Positions 45,785-54,792 of a DNA stretch of 64,000 nt are shown piece after piece. A program made the position numbers and the translations under genes. The notes under the pieces are model-generated. The model was not told the DNA's origin and ran no database searches. It worked only from the letters and a program-made list of their open reading frames with translations. Where the stretch lies: NCBI RefSeq assembly GCF_001693485.1, contig NZ_MAXC01000003.1, positions 62,001-126,000 on the forward strand, read 5' to 3'. The DNA is from Bradyrhizobium sp. LMTR 3 (GTDB lineage Bacteria > Pseudomonadota > Alphaproteobacteria > Rhizobiales > Xanthobacteraceae). Each line of letters opens with the position of its first letter. Position 1 is the first letter of the stretch.

Positions 45785-46505
45785 GATAGGCCTCCTGCAC
45801 CCGCTTGTCGGCCATCACCTCGCCAGGCGCGCCGAGCGCGATGATTTTTCCGGCGTCGAGACACATCACCCGTTCCGAAAAGCGCATCACCGCCTGCATG
45901 ATGTGCTCGATCATGATGATGGTGATGTCTTCCTCGCCAAGGCTGATCAGGAGGTCGAGCACCTCGTCGACTTCGGAAGACGACAGCCCCGCCATCGCCT
46001 CGTCCGAAATCAAAAGCTTCGGACGCACCGCCATCGCGCGGGCGAGCTCCATCTTGCGCAGCTCCACCTGGCTCAGCGTGGCGCTCGCGGCGCCGGCTTT
46101 CGAGGCGAGCCCCATCCGCGTCAGGATCGACATCGCGATTTCTTCCTCCGCCGCGGCTGAACCGGCGGCGGCGAAGTCGAGCCCGACCATGAGGTTTTCC
46201 AGCACCGTCATGCTCCTGAACGGCCGCGGAATCTGGAAGCTGCGGGCGATGCCGCGGCGCGCGCGTAAGTGCGGCGGCAGTTGCGTGATGTTCTCGCCGC
46301 AGAACACCACGCTGCCGACCTGCGGCTTCAACGCCCCGGAGATGCAGTTGATCAGCGTGGTCTTGCCCGAGCCGTTCGGGCCGATCAGGCCGAACCGTTC
46401 GCCCTTTCTGATGTCGACGCTGATATTGTCGAGCGCGGTGAAGCCGCCGAAGGTCCTTGTCAGGGTCCCTACTTGCAGCAGGGGTGCGTCGGCGGCTGTA
46501 TTCAT
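45774..46505 (-). CDS. livG: Branched-chain amino acid-type ABC transporter ATPase (LivG)
   Basis: Second ATPase, 243 residues: Walker A GPNGSGKTT (residues about 43-51), signature LSQVELRKME, an unusual form of LSGGQ, Walker B PKLLISDEAMAGLS, and the LivG-type C-terminal extension with an EAYLGT end. The Walker-B Glu is present (SDE). ATG 46505 forms an ATGA overlap with the livM stop. The LSQVE signature occurs in some aromatic- and urea-type Liv systems, so the substrate need not be an amino acid. Confidence 0.93.
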   Translation of the reverse strand: MNTAADAPLLQVGTLTRTFGGFTALDNISVDIRKGERFGLIGPNGSGKTTLINCISGALKPQVGSVVFCGENITQLPPHLRARRGIARSFQIPRPFRSMTVLENLMVGLDFAAAGSAAAEEEIAMSILTRMGLASKAGAASATLSQVELRKMELARAMAVRPKLLISDEAMAGLSSSEVDEVLDLLISLGEEDITIIMIEHIMQAVMRFSERVMCLDAGKIIALGAPGEVMADKRVQEAYLGT

Positions 46506-47467
46506 TGCTTGCCCCCCGCGCGCAGACGATAGCGCGGCCGCAACAGCCCAATGATGCCCTTCGGCGCGCCGACCACGAACAGCACCAGCATGATGCCGAG
46601 CACCAGCACGTTGACCTCCGAGGAGATGGTCACGGCGAGAAGCTGTTGCGTCGAGCCGAGCAGGATGGCCCCTAACACAGGTCCGATCCAGTGCGCAGTG
46701 CCGCCGATCAGCGCCATCGCCAACGCCGAGACCGAGTAGCTCAGGTTGAACGCCGAGGACGGATCGGCATATTGCAGGTACATGGCGGCGGGCGCGCCGG
46801 CCGCGGAGATCAGCGCGCCCGAGATCATGCAGGCGATCAGCTTCAACTTCAGCGTCGGCACGCCCGTGCATTCGGCGGCGAGCTCGTCGTCCCTGAGCGC
46901 CTGCAGGCCGCGGCCGATCCGGGAATTTTGGACGTAGCGCGCGATCGCGACGGCGATGACGACCAGGACGGCCTGCACGAAAAACAGCATCTTCACATAG
47001 CTGTCGAACGGCGCCGTCACGGGCGGCCGCTGGATCTGGATGCCGGCCGCGCCGCCGACGAACCGCCAGTTCATCACAAAGGTCTCGATGATGATCGCCA
47101 GCGCAATCGTCGCGATCGAGAAGAAGATGCCGCGCATCCGCAAGGTGAGGAGGCCAACGCCAAAACCGAGCGTCATGCCGACGACAGCGGCGGCTGCGAT
47201 CTGCACCGCGAGCGGCGCACCTGTCGCCTTGAACAGGGCTACCGCCGTATAGACGCCGACGCCGAAAAAGGCGTTGGTACCGAAATTGACGTAACCGGCG
47301 TAGCCGCCGAGGATGCTCCAGGCAACCGCAAGCGCGATGAACTGCAGGATCACGTAACCGGCAAAAAACGGATACTCGTTGCGGACGATCTGCGTCATCG
47401 ACAACACGGCGACCAGGAAGACGGCGACGGCGGCCCAGAATGCGATGCTGTGGCTGCGCTTGTTCAT
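46502..47467 (-). CDS. livM: Branched-chain amino acid-type ABC permease (LivM)
   Basis: Membrane subunit of 321 residues with about nine hydrophobic segments and the LivM blocks GYAGYVNFGTNAFFGVGVYTAV and LRDDELAAECTGVPTLKLKLIAC (the EAA-like loop contacting the ATPases). It overlaps livH and livG by four bases at each end (ATGA), so the operon is translationally coupled. The 477-residue open frame upstream of ATG 47467 overlaps livH and is not coding. Confidence 0.92.
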   Translation of the reverse strand: MNKRSHSIAFWAAVAVFLVAVLSMTQIVRNEYPFFAGYVILQFIALAVAWSILGGYAGYVNFGTNAFFGVGVYTAVALFKATGAPLAVQIAAAAVVGMTLGFGVGLLTLRMRGIFFSIATIALAIIIETFVMNWRFVGGAAGIQIQRPPVTAPFDSYVKMLFFVQAVLVVIAVAIARYVQNSRIGRGLQALRDDELAAECTGVPTLKLKLIACMISGALISAAGAPAAMYLQYADPSSAFNLSYSVSALAMALIGGTAHWIGPVLGAILLGSTQQLLAVTISSEVNVLVLGIMLVLFVVGAPKGIIGLLRPRYRLRAGGKQ

Positions 47468-48339
47468 CGGCCGAGCAGACCTTGCGGCCGGACGGCGAGC
47501 ACGCCGAGCAGCATTGCGAACGAGATCGCCGGCGCCCATGAGGCACCGAACAACGTCAGCACGATGGATTCGGCGACGCCGAGGATGATGGCGGCGATCA
47601 GCGTGCCGCTGATGCTGCCGAGCCCGGCCATGACGACGACGCAGAAGGTCCGCCCGATATAGGCGCGATCGAGCGTCGGCTCGACCGGCGCCACGATGAT
47701 CAGGAGCGCGCCGGCGATGCCGAGCACGGCGGTGGCGATGCCGAAGGCAAATTGCTTGATGCGAACCGGATTGGCGCCCATCAGCCGCAGCGCCTCCTCG
47801 TCCTGCGCGACGGCGCGGATCGCGCGGCCCATGAAGGTTTTCGACAGATACACGGCAAGCAGCACCGTCAGCGCCAACGCCACAGCGAAAGCCACCAGTT
47901 GCCGGATCGGTATCCGAAACTCGCCGAACCGCCACGACTTGCCGATATAGGTCGCGGAAACCGAGCGCTGGTCGACGCCGAATTGCAGGATGATCAGCAC
48001 CTCGATGATGAAGGCGATGCCAAAGAAGAACGCGATGCCGCGGACGGCCGCATCGCTGCCGCGCCGCTCGAAGGTTTCGTAATAGACGCGGTAGGCCAGC
48101 AGGCCGAACAGGAAGAACAGCGGCGTGATGGCGAGGCCCGCCAGCAACGGGTCGATGTCATAGCTCTCGTTGAGCTGGTACACGCCATAGGACGCCAGCA
48201 CCAGGAACGCCGGATGCGCGACATGGGGAACGTCGAGCAAGCCGAACGAGACGGACAAGCCGACGCTGACGGCTGCATAGAAACAGCCGAGCAGCACACC
48301 AAGCACTACTGCCCCAAGCAGCAGGTCCATCGAAAACAA
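47464..48339 (-). CDS. livH: Branched-chain amino acid-type ABC permease (LivH)
   Basis: First membrane subunit, 291 residues, with about eight hydrophobic segments and the EAA-like loop AIRAVAQDEEALRLMGANPVRIKQ. The start is uncertain. A TTG at 48339 lies six bases after GGGGA, a good ribosome site, while the ATG three codons later (48330) is 15 bases away. I favour TTG. The gene follows the receptor gene after 42 bases. Confidence 0.92.
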   Translation of the reverse strand: MFSMDLLLGAVVLGVLLGCFYAAVSVGLSVSFGLLDVPHVAHPAFLVLASYGVYQLNESYDIDPLLAGLAITPLFFLFGLLAYRVYYETFERRGSDAAVRGIAFFFGIAFIIEVLIILQFGVDQRSVSATYIGKSWRFGEFRIPIRQLVAFAVALALTVLLAVYLSKTFMGRAIRAVAQDEEALRLMGANPVRIKQFAFGIATAVLGIAGALLIIVAPVEPTLDRAYIGRTFCVVVMAGLGSISGTLIAAIILGVAESIVLTLFGASWAPAISFAMLLGVLAVRPQGLLGR

Positions 48340-48381
48340 TTCAAGTCCCCCCTTGGCCCTGAGCCGGAAAAGCCACGAGGC

Positions 48382-49626
48382 CTAGTTTCGGGCAGCCTCG
48401 AAGGGAGTGATGAGTTCTCCGGTTTTCAATTTGTCAGGAAATAGAATCACCTGCCTGCCGGAGGAGCGGAACTGTTCGATATCCTTGTCCTTCACACCGC
48501 GGAACTGGGCCTGCAGCGTCGCGGTTTCCTTGCGCTCGCCATCGGCTGAAAAAGCGATCGGACCGACGATGGTCTTGTGTTCGTTCTCGCGCAGGTATTT
48601 CGCGATGCCCTTCTGGTCGAGCGACTTGGTCGCGCCGACCGCCGCCTCGATCATCTGGCCCATCGCATAGCCGAACGGCGCCAGATAGTAGCCGAGCGGA
48701 TCGACCTTGGCCTCGACGGCGCGCTTGGTGTACTTGTCAAAAAATTCCTTGGTGCCGTCGAAATACATGCTCTTTTCCGGCAGCCAGGTATTGTAGTTCA
48801 CGACGCCGTTGAGCAGCGATCCGAGGTTCGACATCACGGCGGCAAATTGCAGGCCGACCATGCCGCCGCCGAAAATCTTGACGCTGTCGCCGATCCCGAT
48901 CTCGTTCACGGCACGCAGGATGCCGGCCGAATCCGGCGGATAGGACGCGACATAGACGATGTCGGGCTTGGCCGCCTTCAGCGCACGAATGATGGACGAA
49001 AACTCAACCGTGTTCGGCGGGTAGACCTGATCGAAAACGATCGGAATATTGCGCTTCTTGGCGACGTCCCGCGCGGTGAGCGCGAGGTTCTGCGCGAACT
49101 CCTGATCCGCCGTCAATAGCGCCATGTTCTTGCCGCCGGCCTTTTGCGCCAGGTCGAGGAACGAAGCCGCCCAGCTATCGGCCGGCCCCCAGGGTGCATT
49201 GTTGAACCACATGTCGTGGCCGACCTTGCTGTTCACCTGGAACGAAAAATTCCCCATCAGCAAGAGGCCGCGCTGCTTGACGAACGGCATGATCGGCGCG
49301 GTTGGCACCGTCGCATAGGGCGCGAACAGGAGATCGACCTTGTCGACGTCGACCAGCTTGGCGTAGATCGCCGGCGTCTCCGATGCGCTCGACTTGTCGT
49401 CATAGACGACCAGTTCGACCTTGCGGCCGAGCAGCCCACCCTTGGCATTGACGTCGTCGCGCCAGATCTCGATGCCGAGCAGCGACGCCTTGCCGCCGCC
49501 GGCGAGGCCGCCGGTCTGCGGCATCGACATGCCGATCTTGATCGGCGGCTGCTGGGCAAGCGCGCTCGACCCGTGCCCTACCACCGCGACGGCCATTGCA
49601 CCGCCCAGGAATGTTCTGCGTTTCAT
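48382..49626 (-). CDS. Branched-chain amino acid-type ABC transporter substrate-binding protein
   Basis: Periplasmic receptor of 414 residues opening the operon. The N-terminus KRRTFLGGAMAVAVVGHGSSALAQ has a twin-arginine pair and a cleavage site near residue 25. The mature part starts PIKIGMSMPQTGGLAGGGKASLLGIEIWRDDVNAKGGLLGRKVELVVYDDKS split over the type I periplasmic-binding fold. Ligand is unknown; such receptors in rhizobia often bind aromatic acids or amides. The intradiol dioxygenase gene just upstream makes an aromatic substrate plausible, which is inference only. Confidence 0.92.
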   Translation of the reverse strand: MKRRTFLGGAMAVAVVGHGSSALAQQPPIKIGMSMPQTGGLAGGGKASLLGIEIWRDDVNAKGGLLGRKVELVVYDDKSSASETPAIYAKLVDVDKVDLLFAPYATVPTAPIMPFVKQRGLLLMGNFSFQVNSKVGHDMWFNNAPWGPADSWAASFLDLAQKAGGKNMALLTADQEFAQNLALTARDVAKKRNIPIVFDQVYPPNTVEFSSIIRALKAAKPDIVYVASYPPDSAGILRAVNEIGIGDSVKIFGGGMVGLQFAAVMSNLGSLLNGVVNYNTWLPEKSMYFDGTKEFFDKYTKRAVEAKVDPLGYYLAPFGYAMGQMIEAAVGATKSLDQKGIAKYLRENEHKTIVGPIAFSADGERKETATLQAQFRGVKDKDIEQFRSSGRQVILFPDKLKTGELITPFEAARN

Positions 49627-49711
49627 TGCTTCCCCCTTGTGTATCGTTATGTCATTTCGGCTTGCCGGATCTCCGCCCGGTCGCTCGCGAAATAGCTGGG
49701 TTGGATCGAGG

Positions 49712-49979
49712 CTAGAGCATGGTGATTCTTGGTTGGATGAGTTGGCCGCAGATGAGCTTTACCTCTCCCGCTTGCGGGGGAGGCGTAGGCCACCTTCGGT
49801 GGCCGGCCTCTGAGACGCCGAGGCAAAGCCTCGGCTTTGGCGAAGCGCCGGGTGGGGGCTCTCTCCACTCGGGCAGTGTCGCCCGCGGAGACACCCCCAC
49901 CCCAACCCTCCCCCGCAAGCGGGAGAGGGAGCGCACCTTCTTCGTGGTCGCAATCAAGCCTAATTTCATCATGGTTTAG
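49712..49979. repeat. MITE-like repeat, family C copy 1
   Basis: A 268-base element with ends CTAGAGCATGGTGAT and the complement of CTAAACCATGATGAAATTAG. Inside are CCTCTCCCGCTTGCGGGGGAG hairpins, GGCCACCTTCGGTGGCC, CGAGGCAAAGCCTCG and CTCTCCACTCGGGCAGTGTCGCCCG. An inverted copy is at 51581-51800. The stop codon TAA of the dioxygenase gene (49976-49978) is part of the terminal CTAAACC. Confidence 0.85.
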
Positions 49980-50917
49980 CCGGCTCCGACGGCTGCCGTT
50001 TCACTCTTGGCCGATTGCTTGATGATCGCCGACGGATCGGCGCCGACGCGCCCGCTGGTCTTGTCGGCGGCGCTTTCGCGCGACAGCCGCATGTCGAAGC
50101 GGATGCTCGGCATGTCCTTGATCGGGCAGTCCGGATCGTTGGCCACGACGTCGACGGCAAGATCGCCGGACGAGCCGAACACGACATCATCGGCCAGATG
50201 GGGATCGTCGCGCAGATAGAGCGCCGTGACCAGTTCGCGATAGCCGGCTGCGCCGACCAGGAAGTGAATATGCGCCGGACGCATGCCATGCCGCGCCTGC
50301 GCCTTCACCATCGCGCCGACCGGACCATCCATCGGGATCGAATAGCCGAGCGGCTTGACGGTGCGCAGCACATAGAACCCATTGGCATCGGTGGCGAACA
50401 CACCGCGGTAGTCGACCGAGGTCGCGCTGGCCTGGATGTCATAGAGGCCGTCGGCGCCGGTCTGCCAGATCGAGACAGTGGCGCCCGCGACCGGTTTGCC
50501 CGCGGCATCGGTGACGCGGCCATACAGCACGCACTCGCTGCCGGGCTTCGGATTCTTGGCGATCGAACTGCCGGCTGCAAGCGTCGGCGTGGCCTCGCGG
50601 TAGAACGGGCCGAGCAGGCTGGTGTGGGTGGCTTCCTCGAGCGCGGTTGCGTCGTGCATGCCGTTGACGAGCGCCGAGAGTCCAAGCGTGTCGGACAGCA
50701 GGATGAATTCCTGCCGTTCCGGCGAACACATCTTGCCGGCGGCGGTCATGAATTCGATGCCCTTGATCCATTCCGCGGGCGTCAGGTTGACCTCGCGGGC
50801 AAAGGCGTGGAGATGTTTTACCGCCGACGCCATGATCTCCTTCAGGCGAGGGTCGGGCGTCGTCGCCATCTGGTCGAGCACGGCGTCCGTGATCGTTTCC
50901 GGCGTTAACTCACGCAT
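49976..50917 (-). CDS. Intradiol ring-cleavage dioxygenase (catechol / hydroxyquinol 1,2-dioxygenase type)
   Basis: Non-haem Fe(III) enzyme of 313 residues that opens catechol-type rings between the hydroxyls. All four iron ligands are present: Y159 (DGLYDIQ), Y192 (KPLGYSIP), H216 and H218 (RPAHIHF). An N-terminal helical linker domain (about 1-110) ending in LLGPFYRE is typical of the catechol/hydroxyquinol dimers. The exact substrate is not fixed by these motifs. No other ring-degradation gene is nearby. Its stop codon lies in the repeat at 49712. Confidence 0.92.
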   Translation of the reverse strand: MRELTPETITDAVLDQMATTPDPRLKEIMASAVKHLHAFAREVNLTPAEWIKGIEFMTAAGKMCSPERQEFILLSDTLGLSALVNGMHDATALEEATHTSLLGPFYREATPTLAAGSSIAKNPKPGSECVLYGRVTDAAGKPVAGATVSIWQTGADGLYDIQASATSVDYRGVFATDANGFYVLRTVKPLGYSIPMDGPVGAMVKAQARHGMRPAHIHFLVGAAGYRELVTALYLRDDPHLADDVVFGSSGDLAVDVVANDPDCPIKDMPSIRFDMRLSRESAADKTSGRVGADPSAIIKQSAKSETAAVGAG

Positions 50918-51148
50918 GCGTCACTCCCTGAGCTGCCGGCTGTTATTCGACCTGCCGGCTGTTTTGCAGCAAGCCTAACCGCTTGTTGGGGATCAACACA
51001 AGGCGTTCGAAGGCGAGGCCTGCGCCCTCTCCTACGAATTGATACGGGCGAATAGGTCACATGGCCCACACATTTGCGCATCAAACGAGCGCGGCGGGGC
51101 TTCAGCCCACGATTTTGCGATTGCACAATCAGCGCAACGGCAGTGGGA

Positions 51149-51490
51149 TCATTTTTCCTTTTCGCGGATCGGCGGCGCGGTCTTCTCCGCCGGCGCTGGC
51201 GGCAGCGCGGGCTGAGCACCCGACTTCTGCGCATCCGGGTCGGGACGGGCAGGCTGCGGCGGAATGTCTGACGGCCTTTGCCCGGTCGTGCCCGGCTCAG
51301 GCGGCGCGGGCGGTTTGGTTTCCGCGTCTGGCGTCGATTGCGTCGGCGGCGTCGCCTGCGCGACGCGCTGTGAATCACGCGCCACGATCTCGGTCAGCGA
51401 CAGCGCCGAAATGATTAGGCCAACCGCGATCAGCGTGGACGCGCCCAGCATTTCCCTTCGGTATTTGCGTTGACGGGCATCGACAGGCAT
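51149..51490 (-). CDS. Small membrane-anchored proline-rich protein
   Basis: A 113-residue product: basic start (DARQRKYRREM), one hydrophobic helix (about residues 17-36), then a Pro/Ala/Gln-rich periplasmic or cytoplasmic tail ending in KEKEK-like charges. I do not recognise a family; low complexity makes function unreadable. It lies alone between the dioxygenase gene and the second MITE-like repeat, with 231 bases upstream of the dioxygenase start in which I see nothing else. Confidence 0.65.
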   Translation of the reverse strand: MPVDARQRKYRREMLGASTLIAVGLIISALSLTEIVARDSQRVAQATPPTQSTPDAETKPPAPPEPGTTGQRPSDIPPQPARPDPDAQKSGAQPALPPAPAEKTAPPIREKEK

Positions 51491-51580
51491 ATCGTTCGAC
51501 CCACAAAATGTTTCGTGGGCTCAACGGCCGGCAAGGCGCATAGTTCCGAGGGGAACCTGCTTCGCACCCGTCCGAGACGC

Positions 51581-51800
51581 CTAAAGCATGATGAAATTAG
51601 GTTTAGTTGCGACCACGAAGAAGGTGCGCTCCCTCTCCCGCTTTGCGGGGGAGGGCTGGGGTGGGGGTGTCTCCGCGGGCGATACTGCCCGAGTGGAGAG
51701 AGCCCCCACCCGGCGCTTCGCGCCGACCTCCCCCGCTAGCGGGAGAGGTGAAGCGCGTCTGCGGCCAAATCGATCTAGCCAAAAATCATCATGCTCTAGA
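51581..51800. repeat. MITE-like repeat, family C copy 2 (inverted)
   Basis: A 220-base element with ends CTAAAGCATGATGAAATTAG and (complement) CTAGAGCATGATGATTTTTG, the same internal hairpins as copy 1 and the shared GCGACCACGAAGAAGGTGCGC segment, in the opposite orientation. The TAG stop of the WD40 gene (51796-51798) is part of its terminal CTAGAGC. It fills the gap from 51491 to 51795. Confidence 0.87.
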
Positions 51801-52800
51801 ATTCCAGCATCCCGGCGTCGCCGTCCTCGGTGCCGAAGGCCAGCAGCGTGCCCTTCGCGTTCCAGGCCAGCGCCGAGACCGGCTCGCTGCCGTTGCGGCG
51901 CACCAGAATTTCCGCGCCGTCCTCGAGCCGCACGATCAGCACGGTGCCATCACTATAGCCTGCGGCCATGATGTCCTGCTTCGGATGACAGGCGACCATG
52001 GAAACGCGCGCCTGCAGCGGCGCCAGCATCGCAGGCTCCTTGCCCATCGGACCGTCCTTGCTGGCGAACGGCCAGATGATCACGCTGTCCGCACCCGACG
52101 TGGCGAGCCCCTTGCCGCCCGCGCTCCACGACATCGAGCGGACGCGACCGGGGTAGCCGCTCATCCGCATGTGCCTGATATCGGCGAGCCGCCAGCCATG
52201 CAGCGCCGGCTCGTGCATCGCGGTGACCAGGAATTTGTTGTCGGGACTGAAGGTGACGGCCAGGTGCGAGCCGGCCCATTCCAAAAATTCCGGCTTCGCC
52301 GCCATGTTGGGAAACCACAGCGTCACGCCATTGTAGTGGGCGACCGCCACGCGCAGGCCTTTAGGCGCGAAGGCGAGGCCGCCGACCGTCGACGGCGCGT
52401 CGAAAGTCTTCTCCTCGCCCTTGCCGCCGCGGACGAACGCCGTCTTGCCAGCCGACCAGGCAAACGCGCCATCGGGATGCAGCGCGAGATTGTCGATCCA
52501 GCGCCGTTTCGCGTCGGTCGCAAGCACCGACGTCTCACCCTTTGCATCCAATGCAACGAGCTTGCCGTCGTCGCCGCCGGTGACGACGCGCTTGCCATCG
52601 GACGCGGTGCAGAGGATGGCGCCGCCGTGCACGACCACATGGGAGATTTCGCCGGTGGAATCGGCGATTGCGACTTTTTCCTCGGCACACACGAAGGCAG
52701 CGCGCTCGCCGAGGAAATGCACGGCGGAGACGGGTGCACCGACCGCGACGGATTTCACGCGGTCGGTCAGGGATGCAATGGTGAGCTGTTCGGAAGACAT
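51796..52800 (-). CDS. WD40 beta-propeller protein, partner of the CobW-like GTPase
   Basis: A 334-residue protein without signal peptide made of about seven short beta-propeller repeats (examples: GDDGKLVALDAKGE, LAVTFSPDNKFLVTAMHEPALHGW, GLATSGADSVIIWPF, MAAGYSDGTVLIVRLEDG). It probably serves as a protein-binding platform. ATG 52800 lies ten bases after the CobW stop; a TTG at 52821 in frame overlaps it. It is the last gene of the apparent zinc operon. A role as scaffold or client of the metallochaperone is inference. Its stop lies in a repeat end. Confidence 0.85.
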   Translation of the reverse strand: MSSEQLTIASLTDRVKSVAVGAPVSAVHFLGERAAFVCAEEKVAIADSTGEISHVVVHGGAILCTASDGKRVVTGGDDGKLVALDAKGETSVLATDAKRRWIDNLALHPDGAFAWSAGKTAFVRGGKGEEKTFDAPSTVGGLAFAPKGLRVAVAHYNGVTLWFPNMAAKPEFLEWAGSHLAVTFSPDNKFLVTAMHEPALHGWRLADIRHMRMSGYPGRVRSMSWSAGGKGLATSGADSVIIWPFASKDGPMGKEPAMLAPLQARVSMVACHPKQDIMAAGYSDGTVLIVRLEDGAEILVRRNGSEPVSALAWNAKGTLLAFGTEDGDAGMLEF

Positions 52801-52810
52801 GATTTCCGTC

Positions 52811-53866
52811 TCACGCAGCAATACAGCTTTCGAAACCTTCGCGGATCGTCTTTTCCGGCAACTCGCGGCCGATGAAGACGACGCGGCTTTCGCGCGGCTC
52901 GCCTTCCTTCCATTGCCGCTGATGATCGCCTTCCAGCATCATGTGAACCCCCTGGAACACATAACGGTCGTCGTCGTCGGTGAAGGAGAGGACGCCCTTC
53001 GAGCGCAGTATCTTCTGGCCCTCGGTGGCGACGAGGTTTTGCAGCCACGGCATGAATTTGGTCGGGTCGAGCGGCTTGTCCGACCGCAGCGACAGCGATT
53101 GCATGTCCTCGTCGTGGTAGTGCTTCAATCCGCCATGGCTGTGGCTGTGATCGTTATGATGGTCATGGCCATGATGGTGCTCATGATCGTGATGGTGATG
53201 ATCGTCGCCGGCGTCGAGGAATTCCGGCTCGATCTCCAGAATGCGATCGAGATCGAACGCGCCGCGTTCCAGCACGTCCGATAGCGCGACCTTGCACCGC
53301 TCGGCGCGGTGCAGCTTTGCATATGGATTGATGCCACGAATTCGGGCCTCGACTTCGGCCAATTCCGGCTTGGAGACGAGGTCGGTCTTGTTCAGCACGA
53401 TGACGTCGGCAAACGCGATCTGGTTCTTGGCTTCCGGCGCATCCTTGAGACGATCGCTCAGCCATCTGGCGTCCGCCACGGTGACGACCGCGTCGAGCCG
53501 GGCGTTCTTCTGCACGTCCTCGTCGACGAAGAAGGTCTGCGCCACCGGCGCCGGATCGGCCAGCCCCGTGGTCTCGACGATGATGGCGTCGAACTTGCCC
53601 TTGCGCTTCATCAGGCCGTCCATGATGCGGACGAGGTCGCCGCGCACGGTGCAGCAGATGCAGCCATTGTTCATCTCGAATACTTCCTCATCGGCGCCGA
53701 TGATGAGGTCGTTGTCGATGCCGATCTCGCCGAATTCGTTGACGATGACGGCGTACTTCTTGCCGTGGTTTTCCGACAGGATGCGGTTGAGCAGCGTGGT
53801 CTTGCCGGCGCCGAGATAGCCCGTCAGCACGGTCACTGGAATTTTTTGGGACGAAAGTTCAGACAT
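52811..53866 (-). CDS. CobW/COG0523-family GTPase, zinc metallochaperone ZigA-like
   Basis: A 351-residue G3E GTPase. Walker A is GYLGAGKTT (residues 16-24), the metal-binding CxCC is GCICC (C69, C71, C72), the GTP-specificity motif is NKTD, and the C-terminal CobW domain ends the protein. Between them a His/Asp loop (about residues 220-255) holds some fifteen His. Members linked to zinc starvation deliver zinc to key enzymes. It starts 54 bases after znuA on the same strand with no strong terminator between, so it is probably part of the Zur-controlled unit. GGAG lies five bases before the ATG. Confidence 0.92.
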   Translation of the reverse strand: MSELSSQKIPVTVLTGYLGAGKTTLLNRILSENHGKKYAVIVNEFGEIGIDNDLIIGADEEVFEMNNGCICCTVRGDLVRIMDGLMKRKGKFDAIIVETTGLADPAPVAQTFFVDEDVQKNARLDAVVTVADARWLSDRLKDAPEAKNQIAFADVIVLNKTDLVSKPELAEVEARIRGINPYAKLHRAERCKVALSDVLERGAFDLDRILEIEPEFLDAGDDHHHHDHEHHHGHDHHNDHSHSHGGLKHYHDEDMQSLSLRSDKPLDPTKFMPWLQNLVATEGQKILRSKGVLSFTDDDDRYVFQGVHMMLEGDHQRQWKEGEPRESRVVFIGRELPEKTIREGFESCIAA

Positions 53867-53920
53867 ATTGGCTCCGGAGCGGAAATGGCTTTGCGCACCG
53901 GCAGCAGGGAGGCCCCTGCC

Positions 53921-54790
53921 CTATGGGCTCAGCGCGCTGGTCAGGGCCTTTATATTGTGCCTGACCATCGCAATGTAAGTGGGAGAATCGCCCTTTTCGC
54001 CGGTCAAGCTGTCGGAATAGAGCGTTCCGCCGACCCTGGCGCCGGTCTCGGCCGATATCCGGCCCATCAGGCGGGGATCACTGATATTTTCGAGAAAAAC
54101 TGCCGGTATTTTGGCCGCCCTGATCTGGCTGATGATCTTTGCGACATCGCGGGCGCTGGCCTCGGACTCGGTCGATACGCCGACCGGCGCAATGAATTCG
54201 ATGCCATAGGCAGCGGCGAAATAACCGAACGCGCCGTGGGTCGAGATCACCTTGCGGCGCCCTTCCGGAATTTTGGCGACCGTCTCGCGCACCTCGCGGT
54301 CCAATGCGTCGAGTTGCGCCAGATAGGCGCTGGCGTTCGACTTGAAGGTTTCGGCACCGCCGGAATCGGCGGTCGCCAGCGCGTCGCGGATATTGGCCAC
54401 GTAGATCTTGGCGTTGGCGACCGATTGCCAGGCATGAGGATCGGCTACCGAGCCGAGCTTGAGCGGCGTAATGCCGGTCGTCGCGGTTACGACGGCCGCC
54501 TTTCCGCCGGCGGATTTGACGAGCCGCGACAACCAGCCCTCGAACCCAAGACCATTGACGAACACAAGCTTTGCACCCGCAACCCGTTTGGCGTCCGAGG
54601 GCGCCGGCACATAAACATGCGCGTCGCCGTCGGGCCCGACCAGCGTCGTGACCACGACGCGATCGCCGCCGACCTGGCGGACGAAATCGCCGATGATCGA
54701 GAAGCTCGCAACGACGTTGAGGCGATCCGCGGCGCGGGCCGGGCCGACGACCGCGAGCATGGCGAGAGCGATAAGCCAGTACCGGATCAT
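53921..54790 (-). CDS. znuA: Metal ABC transporter substrate-binding protein, ZnuA-like
   Basis: Cluster 9 periplasmic metal receptor of 289 residues with signal peptide (cleaved near ARA at residue 20). Metal ligands are expected at H58 (GDAHVYVP), H119 (ADPHAWQS) and H185 (ISTHGAFGY), with an Asp near the C-terminus (LYSDSLTGEKGDS). The flexible His-rich loop that characterises most ZnuA proteins, normally just before the second ligand, is absent. Zinc is still the likely substrate because of the Zur-type site upstream; manganese is the alternative. ATG 54790 is two bases from the permease stop. Confidence 0.92.
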   Translation of the reverse strand: MIRYWLIALAMLAVVGPARAADRLNVVASFSIIGDFVRQVGGDRVVVTTLVGPDGDAHVYVPAPSDAKRVAGAKLVFVNGLGFEGWLSRLVKSAGGKAAVVTATTGITPLKLGSVADPHAWQSVANAKIYVANIRDALATADSGGAETFKSNASAYLAQLDALDREVRETVAKIPEGRRKVISTHGAFGYFAAAYGIEFIAPVGVSTESEASARDVAKIISQIRAAKIPAVFLENISDPRLMGRISAETGARVGGTLYSDSLTGEKGDSPTYIAMVRHNIKALTSALSP

Positions 54791-54792
54791 GA

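Noticed and set aside
52811..53866. CobW-family GTPase as a cobalamin biosynthesis gene
   Set aside because: No cob genes are nearby. The His-rich loop, CxCC and zinc-operon context favour a zinc metallochaperone.
53867..53920. GCAGGG/CCCTGC hairpin between znuA and cobW as a terminator
   Set aside because: Only a 6-bp stem and no T-run follows, so it does not argue for separate transcription.
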